A stretch of DNA of 64,000 nucleotides from Bacteroidota bacterium (GTDB lineage: Bacteria; Bacteroidota; Bacteroidia; Cytophagales; Cyclobacteriaceae). The DNA lies in contig JAEYWY010000017.1 in the NCBI GenBank assembly GCA_023428695.1, forward strand, positions 186,001-250,000, written 5' to 3'. The position numbers and the translations under genes are program-made. The notes below the pieces were generated by a model. It did not search any database and was not told the DNA's origin. It saw nothing but the letters and a program-made list of their open reading frames with translations. Shown in pieces: positions 24,341-33,061 of the stretch; positions within the stretch are counted from its first letter, which is position 1; the number at the start of each line of letters is the position of its first letter.

Positions 24341-25312
24341 TCATTTAATTCGCGCAGGCTCTTCGAGCTGATGGAATACTGGCAATTTAGCCATCATCTC
24401 CCTAACCATCTTCGGCAGATCATACTGATGCTGCCACCCCCAGTCCATACGCGCAGCAGTGTCGTCTATTGAGCGTGGCCACGAATCGGCTATTTGCTGC
24501 CTGAAATCCGGCTTGTATTCAATTGCAAAATCAGGCAGAAGTTTGCCGATCTCGTTCGCAAGTTCTTCCGGATTGAATGATATGCCGGCGAGGTTATAAC
24601 TTGATCGCACCGAGATTTTTTCCGCCGGCGCTTCCATCAGTTCGATCGTTGCATTCAATGCATCTTCCATGTACATCATCGGAAGCGTTGTCTGCGGACC
24701 GAGAAAGCACGTGTACTTCCGTTCCGTTATCGCCTTGAAGAAAATATCAACTGCGTAGTCGGTCGTGCCTCCTCCGGGCTTCGCCTTGTATCCAATTAAT
24801 CCCGGGTAACGGAGGCTACGTACGTCGAGCCCGTGTTTTTGATGGTACCATTCACACCAGCGCTCGCCCGCGAGTTTACTGATTCCGTAAACTGTAGTCG
24901 GGTCCATGATGGTATCCTGCGGCGTATCAACTTTTGGTGTCGTCGGTCCGTACACGGCAATCGAACTCGGCCAGTAAACTTTTTTGACCTTAAATTTTAC
25001 TGACGACTCAAGTACGTTCAGGAGCCCTTGCATGTTGATCTGCCACGCAAGTTCCGGTTTCTGTTCACCGGCGGCAGATAGCAAGGCCGCAAGATGATAT
25101 ATCTGCGTAATCCGGTGTTGTCCGAGTATACGTTCGAGACCCTCATGATCGAGGACGTCCAGCATTTCAAATTTCCAACCCGCAAAATATTCGCGCATCC
25201 TCACATCGGCGGCGATTACGTTGTCAGCCCCATGCAATTGCCGTAAACGCTCGGTAAGCTCGGAACCAAGCTGACCACCCGCGCCTATCACCAGTACTTT
25301 CTCTTTTGCCAT
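24341..25312 (-). CDS. tdh: L-threonine 3-dehydrogenase, NAD-dependent epimerase type
   Basis: 323 residues of the extended short-chain dehydrogenase/epimerase family. Seen: VLVIGAGGQLGSELTERLR (Rossmann), WPSSIAVYGPTTP (catalytic Ser region), and TVYGISKLAGERW (YxxxK). Family knowledge: in Bacteroidota this type oxidises L-threonine to 2-amino-3-ketobutyrate. kbl, which uses that product, is divergent nearby, which supports the call. A UDP-sugar epimerase is the main alternative. Start ATG at 25312. Confidence 0.85.
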   Translation of the reverse strand: MAKEKVLVIGAGGQLGSELTERLRQLHGADNVIAADVRMREYFAGWKFEMLDVLDHEGLERILGQHRITQIYHLAALLSAAGEQKPELAWQINMQGLLNVLESSVKFKVKKVYWPSSIAVYGPTTPKVDTPQDTIMDPTTVYGISKLAGERWCEWYHQKHGLDVRSLRYPGLIGYKAKPGGGTTDYAVDIFFKAITERKYTCFLGPQTTLPMMYMEDALNATIELMEAPAEKISVRSSYNLAGISFNPEELANEIGKLLPDFAIEYKPDFRQQIADSWPRSIDDTAARMDWGWQHQYDLPKMVREMMAKLPVFHQLEEPARIK

Positions 25313-25380
25313 TACCTGAATTTCGTCGCGTAAATTACCAAAAAATGCGATCTGCCTAATATCTGTTAGGCCTTTTCGTT

Positions 25381-25388
25381 TAACTTTG
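25381..25388 (+). promoter_or_regulatory. Perfect -7 element five bases before a GTG start
   Basis: TAACTTTG matches TAnnTTTG and is followed by GCCCC and then the GTG at 25394. Expected transcription start falls at or beside the GTG, so the message for the small protein and kbl may be leaderless. No TTTG is found at -33. Confidence 0.55.
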
Positions 25389-25393
25389 GCCCC

Positions 25394-25723
25394 GTGGAAT
25401 TTGAATCATTTCTGCATTCAAAAAAGATATCTTCGGAAGCTTTCAAAGCGACGGAGAAGGAATTATGGGAAAGCTGGAAACGCGACTTTGAACAGATGAG
25501 TCCGGCAAGTTTCACATCCCGGATGTTCTTTCTCATTAATCCTATCCGAAGAAAGTACCCTGCACCTGACGTGCCTGAAGTCCAGCCACCGGATCCAACA
25601 AAGGCCATCGACGTCACACCACCGGTGCAGCCACAGGAGCAACCAACGCCACCGGCTCAGCCGCTGAAAAAACCGGCGGTGCCCCGACCCGTGATGAGGC
25701 CAAAACCAAAAACGTCCCAGTAA
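25394..25723 (+). CDS. Small protein with conserved head and proline-rich tail
   Basis: 109 residues from GTG. The first 55 residues look structured (MEFESFLHSKKISSEAFKAT, ELWESWKRDFEQMSPASF, RMFFLINPIRRKY); the rest is Pro/Gln/Thr-rich and probably disordered (PPVQPQEQPTPPAQP). It resembles, from memory, a short unnamed family found beside kbl in Cytophagales. It ends one base before the kbl ATG (25725), so the two are almost certainly co-translated. No function can be given. Confidence 0.7.
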   Translation: MEFESFLHSKKISSEAFKATEKELWESWKRDFEQMSPASFTSRMFFLINPIRRKYPAPDVPEVQPPDPTKAIDVTPPVQPQEQPTPPAQPLKKPAVPRPVMRPKPKTSQ

Positions 25724-25724
25724 C

Positions 25725-26924
25725 ATGTACGGAAAATTCAAAGGTCGCCTGGAGCAGGAATTAAATAGCATTCGCGAGGCGGGCCTCTTCAAAAAAGAAC
25801 GAATTATCATAACACCCCAGGGCGCTGAAATCGCAACGACAGACAGCCGGTCCGTTATTAATTTTTGCGCCAACAACTACCTCGGCCTGTCATCACACCC
25901 GCGCGTAATTGAGGCCGCAAAACGCACGATCGATACACACGGATACGGCATGTCGTCTGTGCGTTTTATCTGCGGAACTCAGGATATTCATAAAGAACTT
26001 GAAGAACGCATCTCGCGCTTCCTGCATACGGATGATACGATATTATATGCAGCGGCGTTCGATGCCAACGGCGGAGTTTTCGAACCACTGCTTGGCGCAG
26101 AAGACGCGATCATTTCCGACGAATTAAATCACGCTTCCATAATCGACGGTGTCCGCCTGTGCAAAGCCATGCGTTACCGTTACAGGAACAACGACATGGA
26201 CGATCTTTTGCATCAGCTTGAAGATGCAAAGAAGGCCGGCGCACGCCAGATCATGATCGTTACTGACGGCGCGTTCTCAATGGACGGAACCATCGCACAG
26301 CTTGACAAGATTTGCGACCTCGCCGACAAGTTCGACGCACTCGTAATGACCGATGAAAGCCATTGCACCGGTTTCCTTGGCAAGACCGGCCGCGGTGTTC
26401 CGGAGTTGTGTGGCGTGATGGACCGCGTCGATATCATTACGGGAACACTGGGCAAAGCCCTGGGTGGCGCGTCAGGAGGATTCACATCAGGTCGCAAAGA
26501 AATCATCGAACTGCTGCGACAGCGATCACGCCCCTACCTGTTTTCGAATACACTTGCTCCTGCGATCGTGGGTGCCTCCATCGAAGTGTTTGACATGCTG
26601 TCTTCAACAACTGAACTGCGTGACCGCCTTGAATCCAATACGCGATACTTCCGCGAAGCCATGACGTCGGCAGGGTTCGATATAAAGGAAGGACAACATC
26701 CGATCGTGCCGATCATGCTCTACGATGCAAAACTCGCTCAGACATTTGCCGAGCAGTTGCTGAAGAAGGGTATATATGTAATCGGATTCTTCTATCCGGT
26801 AGTCCCAAAAGACAAGGCGCGGATTCGTGTTCAGATATCAGCAGCACACACGCGTGATCATCTTGACAAGGCGATAGCTGCCTTCGTCGAGGTTGGCCGC
26901 GATCTCGGCGTACTTAAGAACTAA
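25725..26924 (+). CDS. kbl: Glycine C-acetyltransferase (2-amino-3-ketobutyrate CoA ligase)
   Basis: PLP enzyme cleaving 2-amino-3-ketobutyrate with CoA to glycine and acetyl-CoA. 399 residues, the family length. Seen: NFCANNYLGLSSHPRVIEAA, HGYGMSSVRFICGTQ, IVTDGAFSMDG, VMTDESHCTGFLG, and TGTLGKALGGASGGFTSG with PLP-binding Lys244. BioF and serine palmitoyltransferase are related, but the pairing with threonine dehydrogenase points to kbl. It overlaps the convergent membrane protein gene by four bases. Confidence 0.93.
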   Translation: MYGKFKGRLEQELNSIREAGLFKKERIIITPQGAEIATTDSRSVINFCANNYLGLSSHPRVIEAAKRTIDTHGYGMSSVRFICGTQDIHKELEERISRFLHTDDTILYAAAFDANGGVFEPLLGAEDAIISDELNHASIIDGVRLCKAMRYRYRNNDMDDLLHQLEDAKKAGARQIMIVTDGAFSMDGTIAQLDKICDLADKFDALVMTDESHCTGFLGKTGRGVPELCGVMDRVDIITGTLGKALGGASGGFTSGRKEIIELLRQRSRPYLFSNTLAPAIVGASIEVFDMLSSTTELRDRLESNTRYFREAMTSAGFDIKEGQHPIVPIMLYDAKLAQTFAEQLLKKGIYVIGFFYPVVPKDKARIRVQISAAHTRDHLDKAIAAFVEVGRDLGVLKN

Positions 26925-27349
26925 ATGAGTTTGTTCCGAACGTCGGTGGATCGTTTGATAAAATGCCCGACGCGCTGACTGAGGTCACCAACACTGAAAA
27001 AATAGAAACTTTTTCTGCGTCCGCGGAAGCGAACCTTGTACATATTCAGCAGCGGAACCTGCGAAATCGATTTCACCTCTTCCCATCCAAAGCGGATGTT
27101 CATATCGTCATCTTCCATCACCACAAGCTTGTTGTCGCCGATGCGTACGCGTTTTAACCGATCGCTGAACGCGATAAAAACGAATACAAGTGCAATTCCG
27201 GCAAACTCAAGTGTCGATACGGCGATAATGTTCAGGAATTCCAGTCCATAGATAATAAAGAGGACGCACCCTGAAACCCAGAGGAGAATGGCAACCAGTA
27301 GGAAGAAGTACTTGGCAAGATAAAATTTGACCGGACTTGCTTCGACCAT
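26921..27349 (-). CDS. Two-helix membrane protein with PH-like domain
   Basis: 142 residues. Two transmembrane helices (about 12-32 and 38-60) are followed by a beta-rich soluble part (RVRIGDNKLVVMEDDDMNIRFGWEEVKSISQ, YKVRFRGRRKSFYFFS) that looks like a bacterial PH/photosystem-type domain (inference). Function unknown. It is transcribed alone from a -7 element TAACTTTG at 27400-27393 and is convergent with kbl. Confidence 0.7.
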   Translation of the reverse strand: MVEASPVKFYLAKYFFLLVAILLWVSGCVLFIIYGLEFLNIIAVSTLEFAGIALVFVFIAFSDRLKRVRIGDNKLVVMEDDDMNIRFGWEEVKSISQVPLLNMYKVRFRGRRKSFYFFSVGDLSQRVGHFIKRSTDVRNKLI

Positions 27350-27392
27350 TGATGTGATTTTATAGCCTTCTGAATCAACGAACTTTCTGCTG

Positions 27393-27400
27393 CAAAGTTA
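27393..27400 (-). promoter_or_regulatory. -7 element for the PH-like membrane protein gene
   Basis: TAACTTTG on the minus strand is an exact TAnnTTTG match, about 44 bases upstream of the ATG at 27349. No matching -33 element. Confidence 0.45.
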
Positions 27401-27408
27401 CAAGCTTT

Positions 27409-30400
27409 TTACGGCTTAATAACCACCGGGAAATCATGACCACGACTAAATGTGTACGGATACTGAGGTTTACCCTTCAGCTTTCGTGTCATCTCAGGTA
27501 CCTGGTCATCTATGAATGACTTCAATTCATAAATAGTAACCTTTCCGTCTTGTGGCGCTCCGTCCGCCTCACCATTGAGTGCACGGATCAGTACGTAAGT
27601 GAACAATCCATGGCCAAGTTCAGAAAATTCTGCGGCAAATTGTTCACTGCCCGCCGAGGCCAGCACATGAATACCCGTGCTTCTCGACAATTGGGCGATG
27701 GCCTTTTCTTCGTTGGCACCACGCACCGCCAAAAGTTCAACGGATCCTCCCGATTGACACGCATCCATAATAATGAGTTGCTTCAAAGCCTTAATTTTTT
27801 TCAGCTTTTCCTGCAACACGATCGCCTCAATCGCCTCCTTCTTCAACCCACCCGCGTCATACAAACGCAGATTCTCCGTAGGGATGAAGTAGAACTTGTT
27901 ATCTACCATGCTGCCGTGGCCGGCGTAGTACAAGACAAAAACGTCTTCCGGGCGGACCTCATTGCTCAGCTCATCCATTTTACCGAGAATCTTATCTCGG
28001 GTAGCGTCTGTATCATATAAAGTATGAACGAACACTTTCTGAAACAGCGGCCCGGCAAAGTTTTGCATTACTTCGGTAAAGGAAGCTGCATCGGGCCTGG
28101 CATAGTTGAGATTCAGTTTCTGATTCTTGTACTCATTAATGCCAACAGCCAGGATATGACAATTACTGTGCCGGACGCCGGATTCGCTAAAGACTTCCAC
28201 CGAAACCGGATCCGACTCAACACGATCATTGTTGACCGCTACCGCCGTAAACGTGTTCGTTCCCCCAATCAGGTCGACAATGACCTTGAACGTCGATTGT
28301 TCGTCCTTGCCGGAAGGATACCTGATTTCGTTGTCAGCCAGTGCAAGACTTTTCCCATTATGGAGAAGCCTCAGTCCCGTGACACCTGAACCTGAGTCAA
28401 TCACTCGCACCAGGATTTCGGACCTGTTTTCATCCGCCGGCACTGCGGCAATTTTCAACACCGGTGGCGGAGAATTCCTCAGTTTGCCGTGAACTCCCTT
28501 GAGTGCGTCTCCCCCGCGGCTCTGAAATATCTTTGGCAGAAGATCCGGTCTGAAAAAGTCATTAAAAAACTGATCAACAGCGTATGTTTTCGAACCACTG
28601 ACAAAGTGGATATACTGCCGTGCTCCATCGGTACCGTTGAAATAACCCTCACGATTTTTGACAAGCCAGTCTTTGTCACCCAGGTGTATGTGCTCAAAGA
28701 ATTCCTTTCCGGTAGTCATGTCCCAAAACTTGGTGACGCCGTCTACGCTGTGAGATATCAGCATTCGGTTATCCGGACTAAACACCAATGATGTAATCTC
28801 GGCATTGTGCCCTTCGAACGACCGGATCGGACGAAACGTGTTGCTGTCCCATACCCTTATCACGCGATCAGCACCGGCTGAATAAATATGTTTCTCGTCC
28901 GGTCCAAAAATTGCGACGTGTACCGGCACATTGGAGTGAATCAGCTTACGGGCCATCAACCCGGTGCCAATGTCCCAGAGTCTGACGCTGCCATCCCAGC
29001 TTCCTGTAAGAATGCTTTTTTGATCTGCTGAAACACGAATGGATGAAACGACGTCTGTGTGACCCACGAAGGTCCGCACCACGGTACGGGTATCGTTTTC
29101 CCACATCTGCAATGAGTTGTCGAGCCGGCCCGTTATCGTATAAAGGTCGGATGGATGGAGTGCGAGGCAATATGCCGAAGCATTCTCGAGGTTGAAGTAG
29201 CTCACCATCTTGCCTGACGTAAGGTCATGGATCTTCATCGTTCCATCCCAGCTCGAAGTCACTACCTTATTTTCATCGCTACTGAATTGAATATCAAATA
29301 TCGGTTCACGATAGGCGTGGATCACTTGAAGGGAATCACCGGCCTTCGTGTCCCACAGGACAATCTTACCATCGCCACCACCAGAGATGAGTTTGCTGCC
29401 GTCCCGCGAAAGGTCATAGGCGAGCACCGCTTTTTTGTGACCGGAATATTCCATTTCGGTCCGGCCAGTGGCCATATCCCATTGCCTGATACGCGTTCCG
29501 AACTTGCCCTTGATTAGCGACTTGCCATCGCGTGCAATAAGAATTTTGTTCTTGAGCCTGACGTATTTCGCAATGTGACTCTGCCAGTAAAAATTCGGGT
29601 CGTAATTCAGTCCGCCTTTGTCAACCCTATTCAGGAAACCTGAAAATGGTTTCTCTTTTTTATCTGTAAGCGGCTGCCAGACGATCGCAGTGTTATCGTC
29701 GGAAGCAACGACAAGAGTCTTGTTTCCGGAAAATACAGCCCCGTGAAATTTACCTTTGTCCTCGGCTACAAGACGCGAAACAACTGTGCCATCACTGGTC
29801 TTGAGAACCTGTACTTCATTCTGCGATGCCAGAGTCAGCAGCTTGTTGTCGGGACTAAGCGCGACTTCTGACAACTCATCGAGCTTGTCCGCGTAGTGTC
29901 TTGTTTCGGCAAAATCAGACAACGAATGTTCCTTCACTGTACCATGGCGGAACGCAATGACAATTCGCCGGCTATCAGAAGTAAACACCATATCGGAACC
30001 ACACCCGCCGCAGAAGCCTTCGGGAAATTGAAATACATGGCGTTTTGTCCAATCGCCGGTACTATAAAGAGAAACCTTCCTGTTATCCTCTCCGAAAGCC
30101 ACCCATTTACCATCTGGTGATATCGCTACTCTGACTCCGGTGCCTAATCCTTTGTCAGGGTTCACTGGGATTCGGGCGAGGACCTTCTTTGTGTTCAGGT
30201 CGCGGACAAATGCGGTGTCACCCCTTCCTGTATCGTTGTAGCCGGCATAAATGAAGAACCTGTTTCCGGGGTCAATTGCCACATCAGTTATGTAATCTGT
30301 TGTAAGCGCGCTGAAGAGTTGCTCACCGGTTTCGATACGCCACAACTTCACCTGTTTGTCGTTGCTTCCCGTCAGCAACAGTTTCCAGTCTGACGAAGCA

Positions 30401-30636
30401 GCGAGTGAAGTCACCGATGCTTCGTGGCCGAGAAAGGAACGAACCTCGCGCCGCGTGGACATCTCCCAAAGCTTCGCCGACTTGTCCCTGCTCGCAGTTA
30501 CGATGAAGCTACTGTCGGGACTCACCAGGACCCGCAACACCGATAACTCGTGGCCGCGTTGTACAATAGTCTCAACGGGTTGGGCATACGCGCCTGTGAA
30601 GCCCGCAAGACAGACAAGGGGGATAAGAATTCTCAT
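27409..30636 (-). CDS. Exported WD40-repeat protein with caspase-like (C14) C-terminal domain
   Basis: 1075 residues. Signal peptide (1-18, MRILIPLVCLAGFTGAYA), then a long array of WD40 repeats (about 25-640; for example FLGHEASVTSLAASSDWKLL, SGHKKAVLAYDLSRDGSKLI, GKIVLWDTKAGD, GSVRLWDIGTG), a beta-rich middle part, and a caspase-type domain (about 815-1070). The catalytic dyad is present: His907 in YYAGHGSM and Cys960 in IIMDACQSGGSVE, so the peptidase is probably active. The phylum has many such proteins, but targets are unknown. It is the third gene after folP and cdaA with a 21-base gap, suggesting co-transcription with the c-di-AMP synthase. Confidence 0.9.
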   Translation of the reverse strand: MRILIPLVCLAGFTGAYAQPVETIVQRGHELSVLRVLVSPDSSFIVTASRDKSAKLWEMSTRREVRSFLGHEASVTSLAASSDWKLLLTGSNDKQVKLWRIETGEQLFSALTTDYITDVAIDPGNRFFIYAGYNDTGRGDTAFVRDLNTKKVLARIPVNPDKGLGTGVRVAISPDGKWVAFGEDNRKVSLYSTGDWTKRHVFQFPEGFCGGCGSDMVFTSDSRRIVIAFRHGTVKEHSLSDFAETRHYADKLDELSEVALSPDNKLLTLASQNEVQVLKTSDGTVVSRLVAEDKGKFHGAVFSGNKTLVVASDDNTAIVWQPLTDKKEKPFSGFLNRVDKGGLNYDPNFYWQSHIAKYVRLKNKILIARDGKSLIKGKFGTRIRQWDMATGRTEMEYSGHKKAVLAYDLSRDGSKLISGGGDGKIVLWDTKAGDSLQVIHAYREPIFDIQFSSDENKVVTSSWDGTMKIHDLTSGKMVSYFNLENASAYCLALHPSDLYTITGRLDNSLQMWENDTRTVVRTFVGHTDVVSSIRVSADQKSILTGSWDGSVRLWDIGTGLMARKLIHSNVPVHVAIFGPDEKHIYSAGADRVIRVWDSNTFRPIRSFEGHNAEITSLVFSPDNRMLISHSVDGVTKFWDMTTGKEFFEHIHLGDKDWLVKNREGYFNGTDGARQYIHFVSGSKTYAVDQFFNDFFRPDLLPKIFQSRGGDALKGVHGKLRNSPPPVLKIAAVPADENRSEILVRVIDSGSGVTGLRLLHNGKSLALADNEIRYPSGKDEQSTFKVIVDLIGGTNTFTAVAVNNDRVESDPVSVEVFSESGVRHSNCHILAVGINEYKNQKLNLNYARPDAASFTEVMQNFAGPLFQKVFVHTLYDTDATRDKILGKMDELSNEVRPEDVFVLYYAGHGSMVDNKFYFIPTENLRLYDAGGLKKEAIEAIVLQEKLKKIKALKQLIIMDACQSGGSVELLAVRGANEEKAIAQLSRSTGIHVLASAGSEQFAAEFSELGHGLFTYVLIRALNGEADGAPQDGKVTIYELKSFIDDQVPEMTRKLKGKPQYPYTFSRGHDFPVVIKP

Positions 30637-30657
30637 GTTCAGAATATTCCGGCAGGT

Positions 30658-31515
30658 CTAATATTTCTCGGGAATTGATGTTTCCGGTTCCTCAGCAGGC
30701 AGTTCTTCCCAGCTCGCCGGTTCATCATTGCGAAGGTACTGAAGTATCTTGGTCTCTACCTGTTTCAGTTTCAGTCCCCGAAGGTATTTGCCGTTCCGCG
30801 CCAGGATAAGGCGTCCGGTTTCCTCGGATATCGCCATCACAAGCGTATCCGTGTTTTCCGACATCCCAACGGCAGCTCTATGCCTTAGTCCAAAGTTCGG
30901 TGGCAGATGATCGTTCTCACTCACGGGAAGTACACATCGCGCCGCTTTAATACGTGCCTTATGAATGATCACGGCACCATCGTGCAGCGGTGAATTCTTG
31001 TTGAATATGGAGAGCAGCAGCCGCTTCGAGACAATGGACTCAAGCGCATCGCCGGTCTCTGCATAAAACTTCAACTCGGAGTCACGGGTGAATACAATCA
31101 GCGCTCCTGTCTTGGATGCCTTCAGCGCCTTTGCGGCTTCTATTACCTCGTCCACATCAAAATCTTCGTGATACTGATTACGCCAGTTTGCGATCGTCCG
31201 GAATATGTTCTCGCGAAACTCGGTACCCCGGCCAATGACAAGGAGGAACTTGCGGATTTCAGGTTGAAACAGAATGATCATGGCAAGCACTCCCACGCCC
31301 ATGAATTGCCCAAGTATGGTGGCGAGCAGTTCCATTTGAGCCGCGCGAACAATAAGGTATATAAGATAGAGAGCGAGGATACCAAGAAAGATGTTGACAG
31401 CGATACTTCCCCTGATCAGTTTGTAAACCTGATAAAGCAAGACGCTCACCAGCGCCACGTCGACAAAATCAACGAGGCTTACATCAAGAAAACCAATTTT
31501 GAAAAGAAAAAGCAT
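30658..31515 (-). CDS. cdaA: Diadenylate cyclase CdaA
   Basis: Makes cyclic di-AMP from two ATP. 285 residues: three transmembrane helices (about 15-35, 39-56, 60-85), then the DisA_N/DAC domain with SPLHDGAVIIHKARIKAARC (DGA motif) and FGLRHRAAVGMSENTDTLV (RHR motif), followed by VMAISEETGRLILARNG. A short acidic C-terminus follows. It lies 27 bases after folP and 21 before the WD40-caspase gene. The usual Firmicutes partners (cdaR, glmM) are absent; a folP-cdaA pair is, from memory, common in Bacteroidota. Confidence 0.94.
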   Translation of the reverse strand: MLFLFKIGFLDVSLVDFVDVALVSVLLYQVYKLIRGSIAVNIFLGILALYLIYLIVRAAQMELLATILGQFMGVGVLAMIILFQPEIRKFLLVIGRGTEFRENIFRTIANWRNQYHEDFDVDEVIEAAKALKASKTGALIVFTRDSELKFYAETGDALESIVSKRLLLSIFNKNSPLHDGAVIIHKARIKAARCVLPVSENDHLPPNFGLRHRAAVGMSENTDTLVMAISEETGRLILARNGKYLRGLKLKQVETKILQYLRNDEPASWEELPAEEPETSIPEKY

Positions 31516-31542
31516 CTCCTTTGTAAAGGTATCATTTTAGCG

Positions 31543-32442
31543 TCATTTGCCCGCGCCTGAAATCGAAAACAATTGCCGCTGTGCCATAAGCTCACGCACT
31601 AACGTGATACATTCTATCGCTTCCCTCACATCGTGCACGCGAAGGATCGATGCGCCTTTGAGCAGCGCTACCGTATGTAGCACAGTGCTCCCGTTGAGCG
31701 CATTCTCAGGGACAGTCTTAAGTGTCTTCCAGATCATCGACTTGCGACTCAGCCCAACGAGTAGCGGCCGCTCCAGCTGCCTGAATAAGTCAAGCTTGTT
31801 GAGCAACTCAAAATTCTGACTGATGTTCTTCGCAAAACCGAAACCAGGATCAACGATTACGTCCCTGACACCAAGCTGGGTCAGTTGAACAAGTTTTCCC
31901 TTCAACTCGCGTTGAACATCCACCACAAGGTTTTCATACGTGTTGAGATTTGACATCGTTGCAGGAGTACCACGCATGTGCATCAGGATATAGGGAACAC
32001 CCAACTGCGCAACCGTCGAAAACATTTCGGGATCGAGATCTCCGCCTGAAACATCATTGATGATATCAGCACCAGAGTCCACAGCGGCTCGTGCAATGCC
32101 ACTTCTGAACGTGTCGATCGAGATGATCGCCTCCGGAAACCTGCTCTTCACCGCGCGGATGGAACCAGCAACACGCTTAAGCTCTTCATTTTCAGGAACA
32201 TCATCCGCACCCGGGCGTGTCGAGTAGCCGCCGACATCAATAAAGGTGGCACCGGCTTTAAGCATCGATTCAACTTTTTCCAGGATCACTTTTTCGTCAC
32301 GCGTCTGTGCGCCGTCATAAAAACTGTCGGGTGTGACATTCAGGATACCCATGACCCTGGGTGTGATCAGGTCGATAAGCCGGCCCCTGATATTCAGTGT
32401 GCCGTTAATCAAAAATCCCGTACTTTCGGGCGAAGATTTCAT
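31543..32442 (-). CDS. folP: Dihydropteroate synthase
   Basis: Joins 4-aminobenzoate to the pterin diphosphate in folate synthesis; the sulfonamide target. 299 residues. Seen: VMGILNVTPDSFYDGAQT, ATFIDVGGYSTRPGAD, IISIDTFRS, INDVSGGDLD, VIVDPGFGFAKN, LVGLSRKSM, and the final LRVHDV. First gene of the minus-strand run with cdaA and the caspase protein. A perfect palindrome lies just upstream at 32449-32472. Confidence 0.95.
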   Translation of the reverse strand: MKSSPESTGFLINGTLNIRGRLIDLITPRVMGILNVTPDSFYDGAQTRDEKVILEKVESMLKAGATFIDVGGYSTRPGADDVPENEELKRVAGSIRAVKSRFPEAIISIDTFRSGIARAAVDSGADIINDVSGGDLDPEMFSTVAQLGVPYILMHMRGTPATMSNLNTYENLVVDVQRELKGKLVQLTQLGVRDVIVDPGFGFAKNISQNFELLNKLDLFRQLERPLLVGLSRKSMIWKTLKTVPENALNGSTVLHTVALLKGASILRVHDVREAIECITLVRELMAQRQLFSISGAGK

Positions 32443-32448
32443 TTTACC

Positions 32449-32472
32449 TTTTGAATCGATTTTGATTCAAAA
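32449..32472. promoter_or_regulatory. 9-bp palindrome between divergent folP and DUF1599 genes
   Basis: TTTTGAATC (32449-32457), six-base spacer, GATTCAAAA (32464-32472). It lies seven bases upstream of the folP ATG at 32442. With such a spacer it is a candidate binding site for a dimeric regulator acting on both directions, or a -33 region for the plus-strand gene. Confidence 0.5.
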
Positions 32473-32487
32473 TAAAGCCTTAAATCC

Positions 32488-32495
32488 TAATTTTT
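32488..32495 (+). promoter_or_regulatory. Near-consensus -7 element before GTG start
   Basis: TAATTTTT matches TAnnTTTG in seven of eight positions and is followed by CGCCT and then the GTG at 32501, the same layout as at 25381-25396. Confidence 0.4.
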
Positions 32496-32500
32496 CGCCT

Positions 32501-33061
32501 GTGATTGAAAAAACGGTAAGGGAGTACAGATCGGTGATAGAGACATGCCGGTCATTGTTCGAAAAAAAAACGAGGGATTACGGTACGGCCTGGCGTATAC
32601 TTCGGTTACCGTCGATAACGGACCAGATATATATTAAGGCTCAGCGAATCCGGAGCATACAGGAAAAAGGAACGCAAAAGGTCGAAGATCCGATCCGTGA
32701 CGAGTTTATCGGAATCATCAACTACTGCATCATCGCATTGATTCAGATGAAACTCACCGACAAGGACAAACTCGAGCTTTCATTTGGGGAGTTGGAGCCC
32801 ATGTATGAATCGGCGGTTGAGGAAACTTTCCAACTTCTGCAGAATAAAAATCACGACTACGACGAAGCGTGGAGAGAGATGCGTGTCAGTTCTATTACGG
32901 ACATTATCCTGATGAAGCTGCTGCGTGTCAAACAAATTGAAGATAACAACGGACAAACGCTGGCCAGCGAAGGCGTAAAGGCAAATTACCAGGATATGAT
33001 AAACTACGCGGTGTTTGCCATGATCCTTCTGGTCCGGCAAGAGGGAAATCAAAAGAAATGA
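32501..33061 (+). CDS. DUF1599-domain protein
   Basis: 186 residues from GTG at 32501; an ATG at 32333 is in frame but lies inside folP and its extra 56 residues fit nothing. Two similar halves are visible: CRSLFEKKTRDYGTAWRILRLPSITDQIYIKAQRI and FQLLQNKNHDYDEAWREMRVSSITDIILMKLLRV, so the domain is duplicated in tandem. The Pfam family is linked to nucleotide modification by name only; function unproven. It overlaps the DoxX gene by four bases (ATGA) and begins a plus-strand run ending in aroK. Confidence 0.85.
   Translation: MIEKTVREYRSVIETCRSLFEKKTRDYGTAWRILRLPSITDQIYIKAQRIRSIQEKGTQKVEDPIRDEFIGIINYCIIALIQMKLTDKDKLELSFGELEPMYESAVEETFQLLQNKNHDYDEAWREMRVSSITDIILMKLLRVKQIEDNNGQTLASEGVKANYQDMINYAVFAMILLVRQEGNQKK

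Noticed and set aside
32333..32500. N-terminal extension of the DUF1599 frame into folP
   Set aside because: The added residues lie on the opposite strand of folP and do not match the family; GTG at 32501 fits the domain start.
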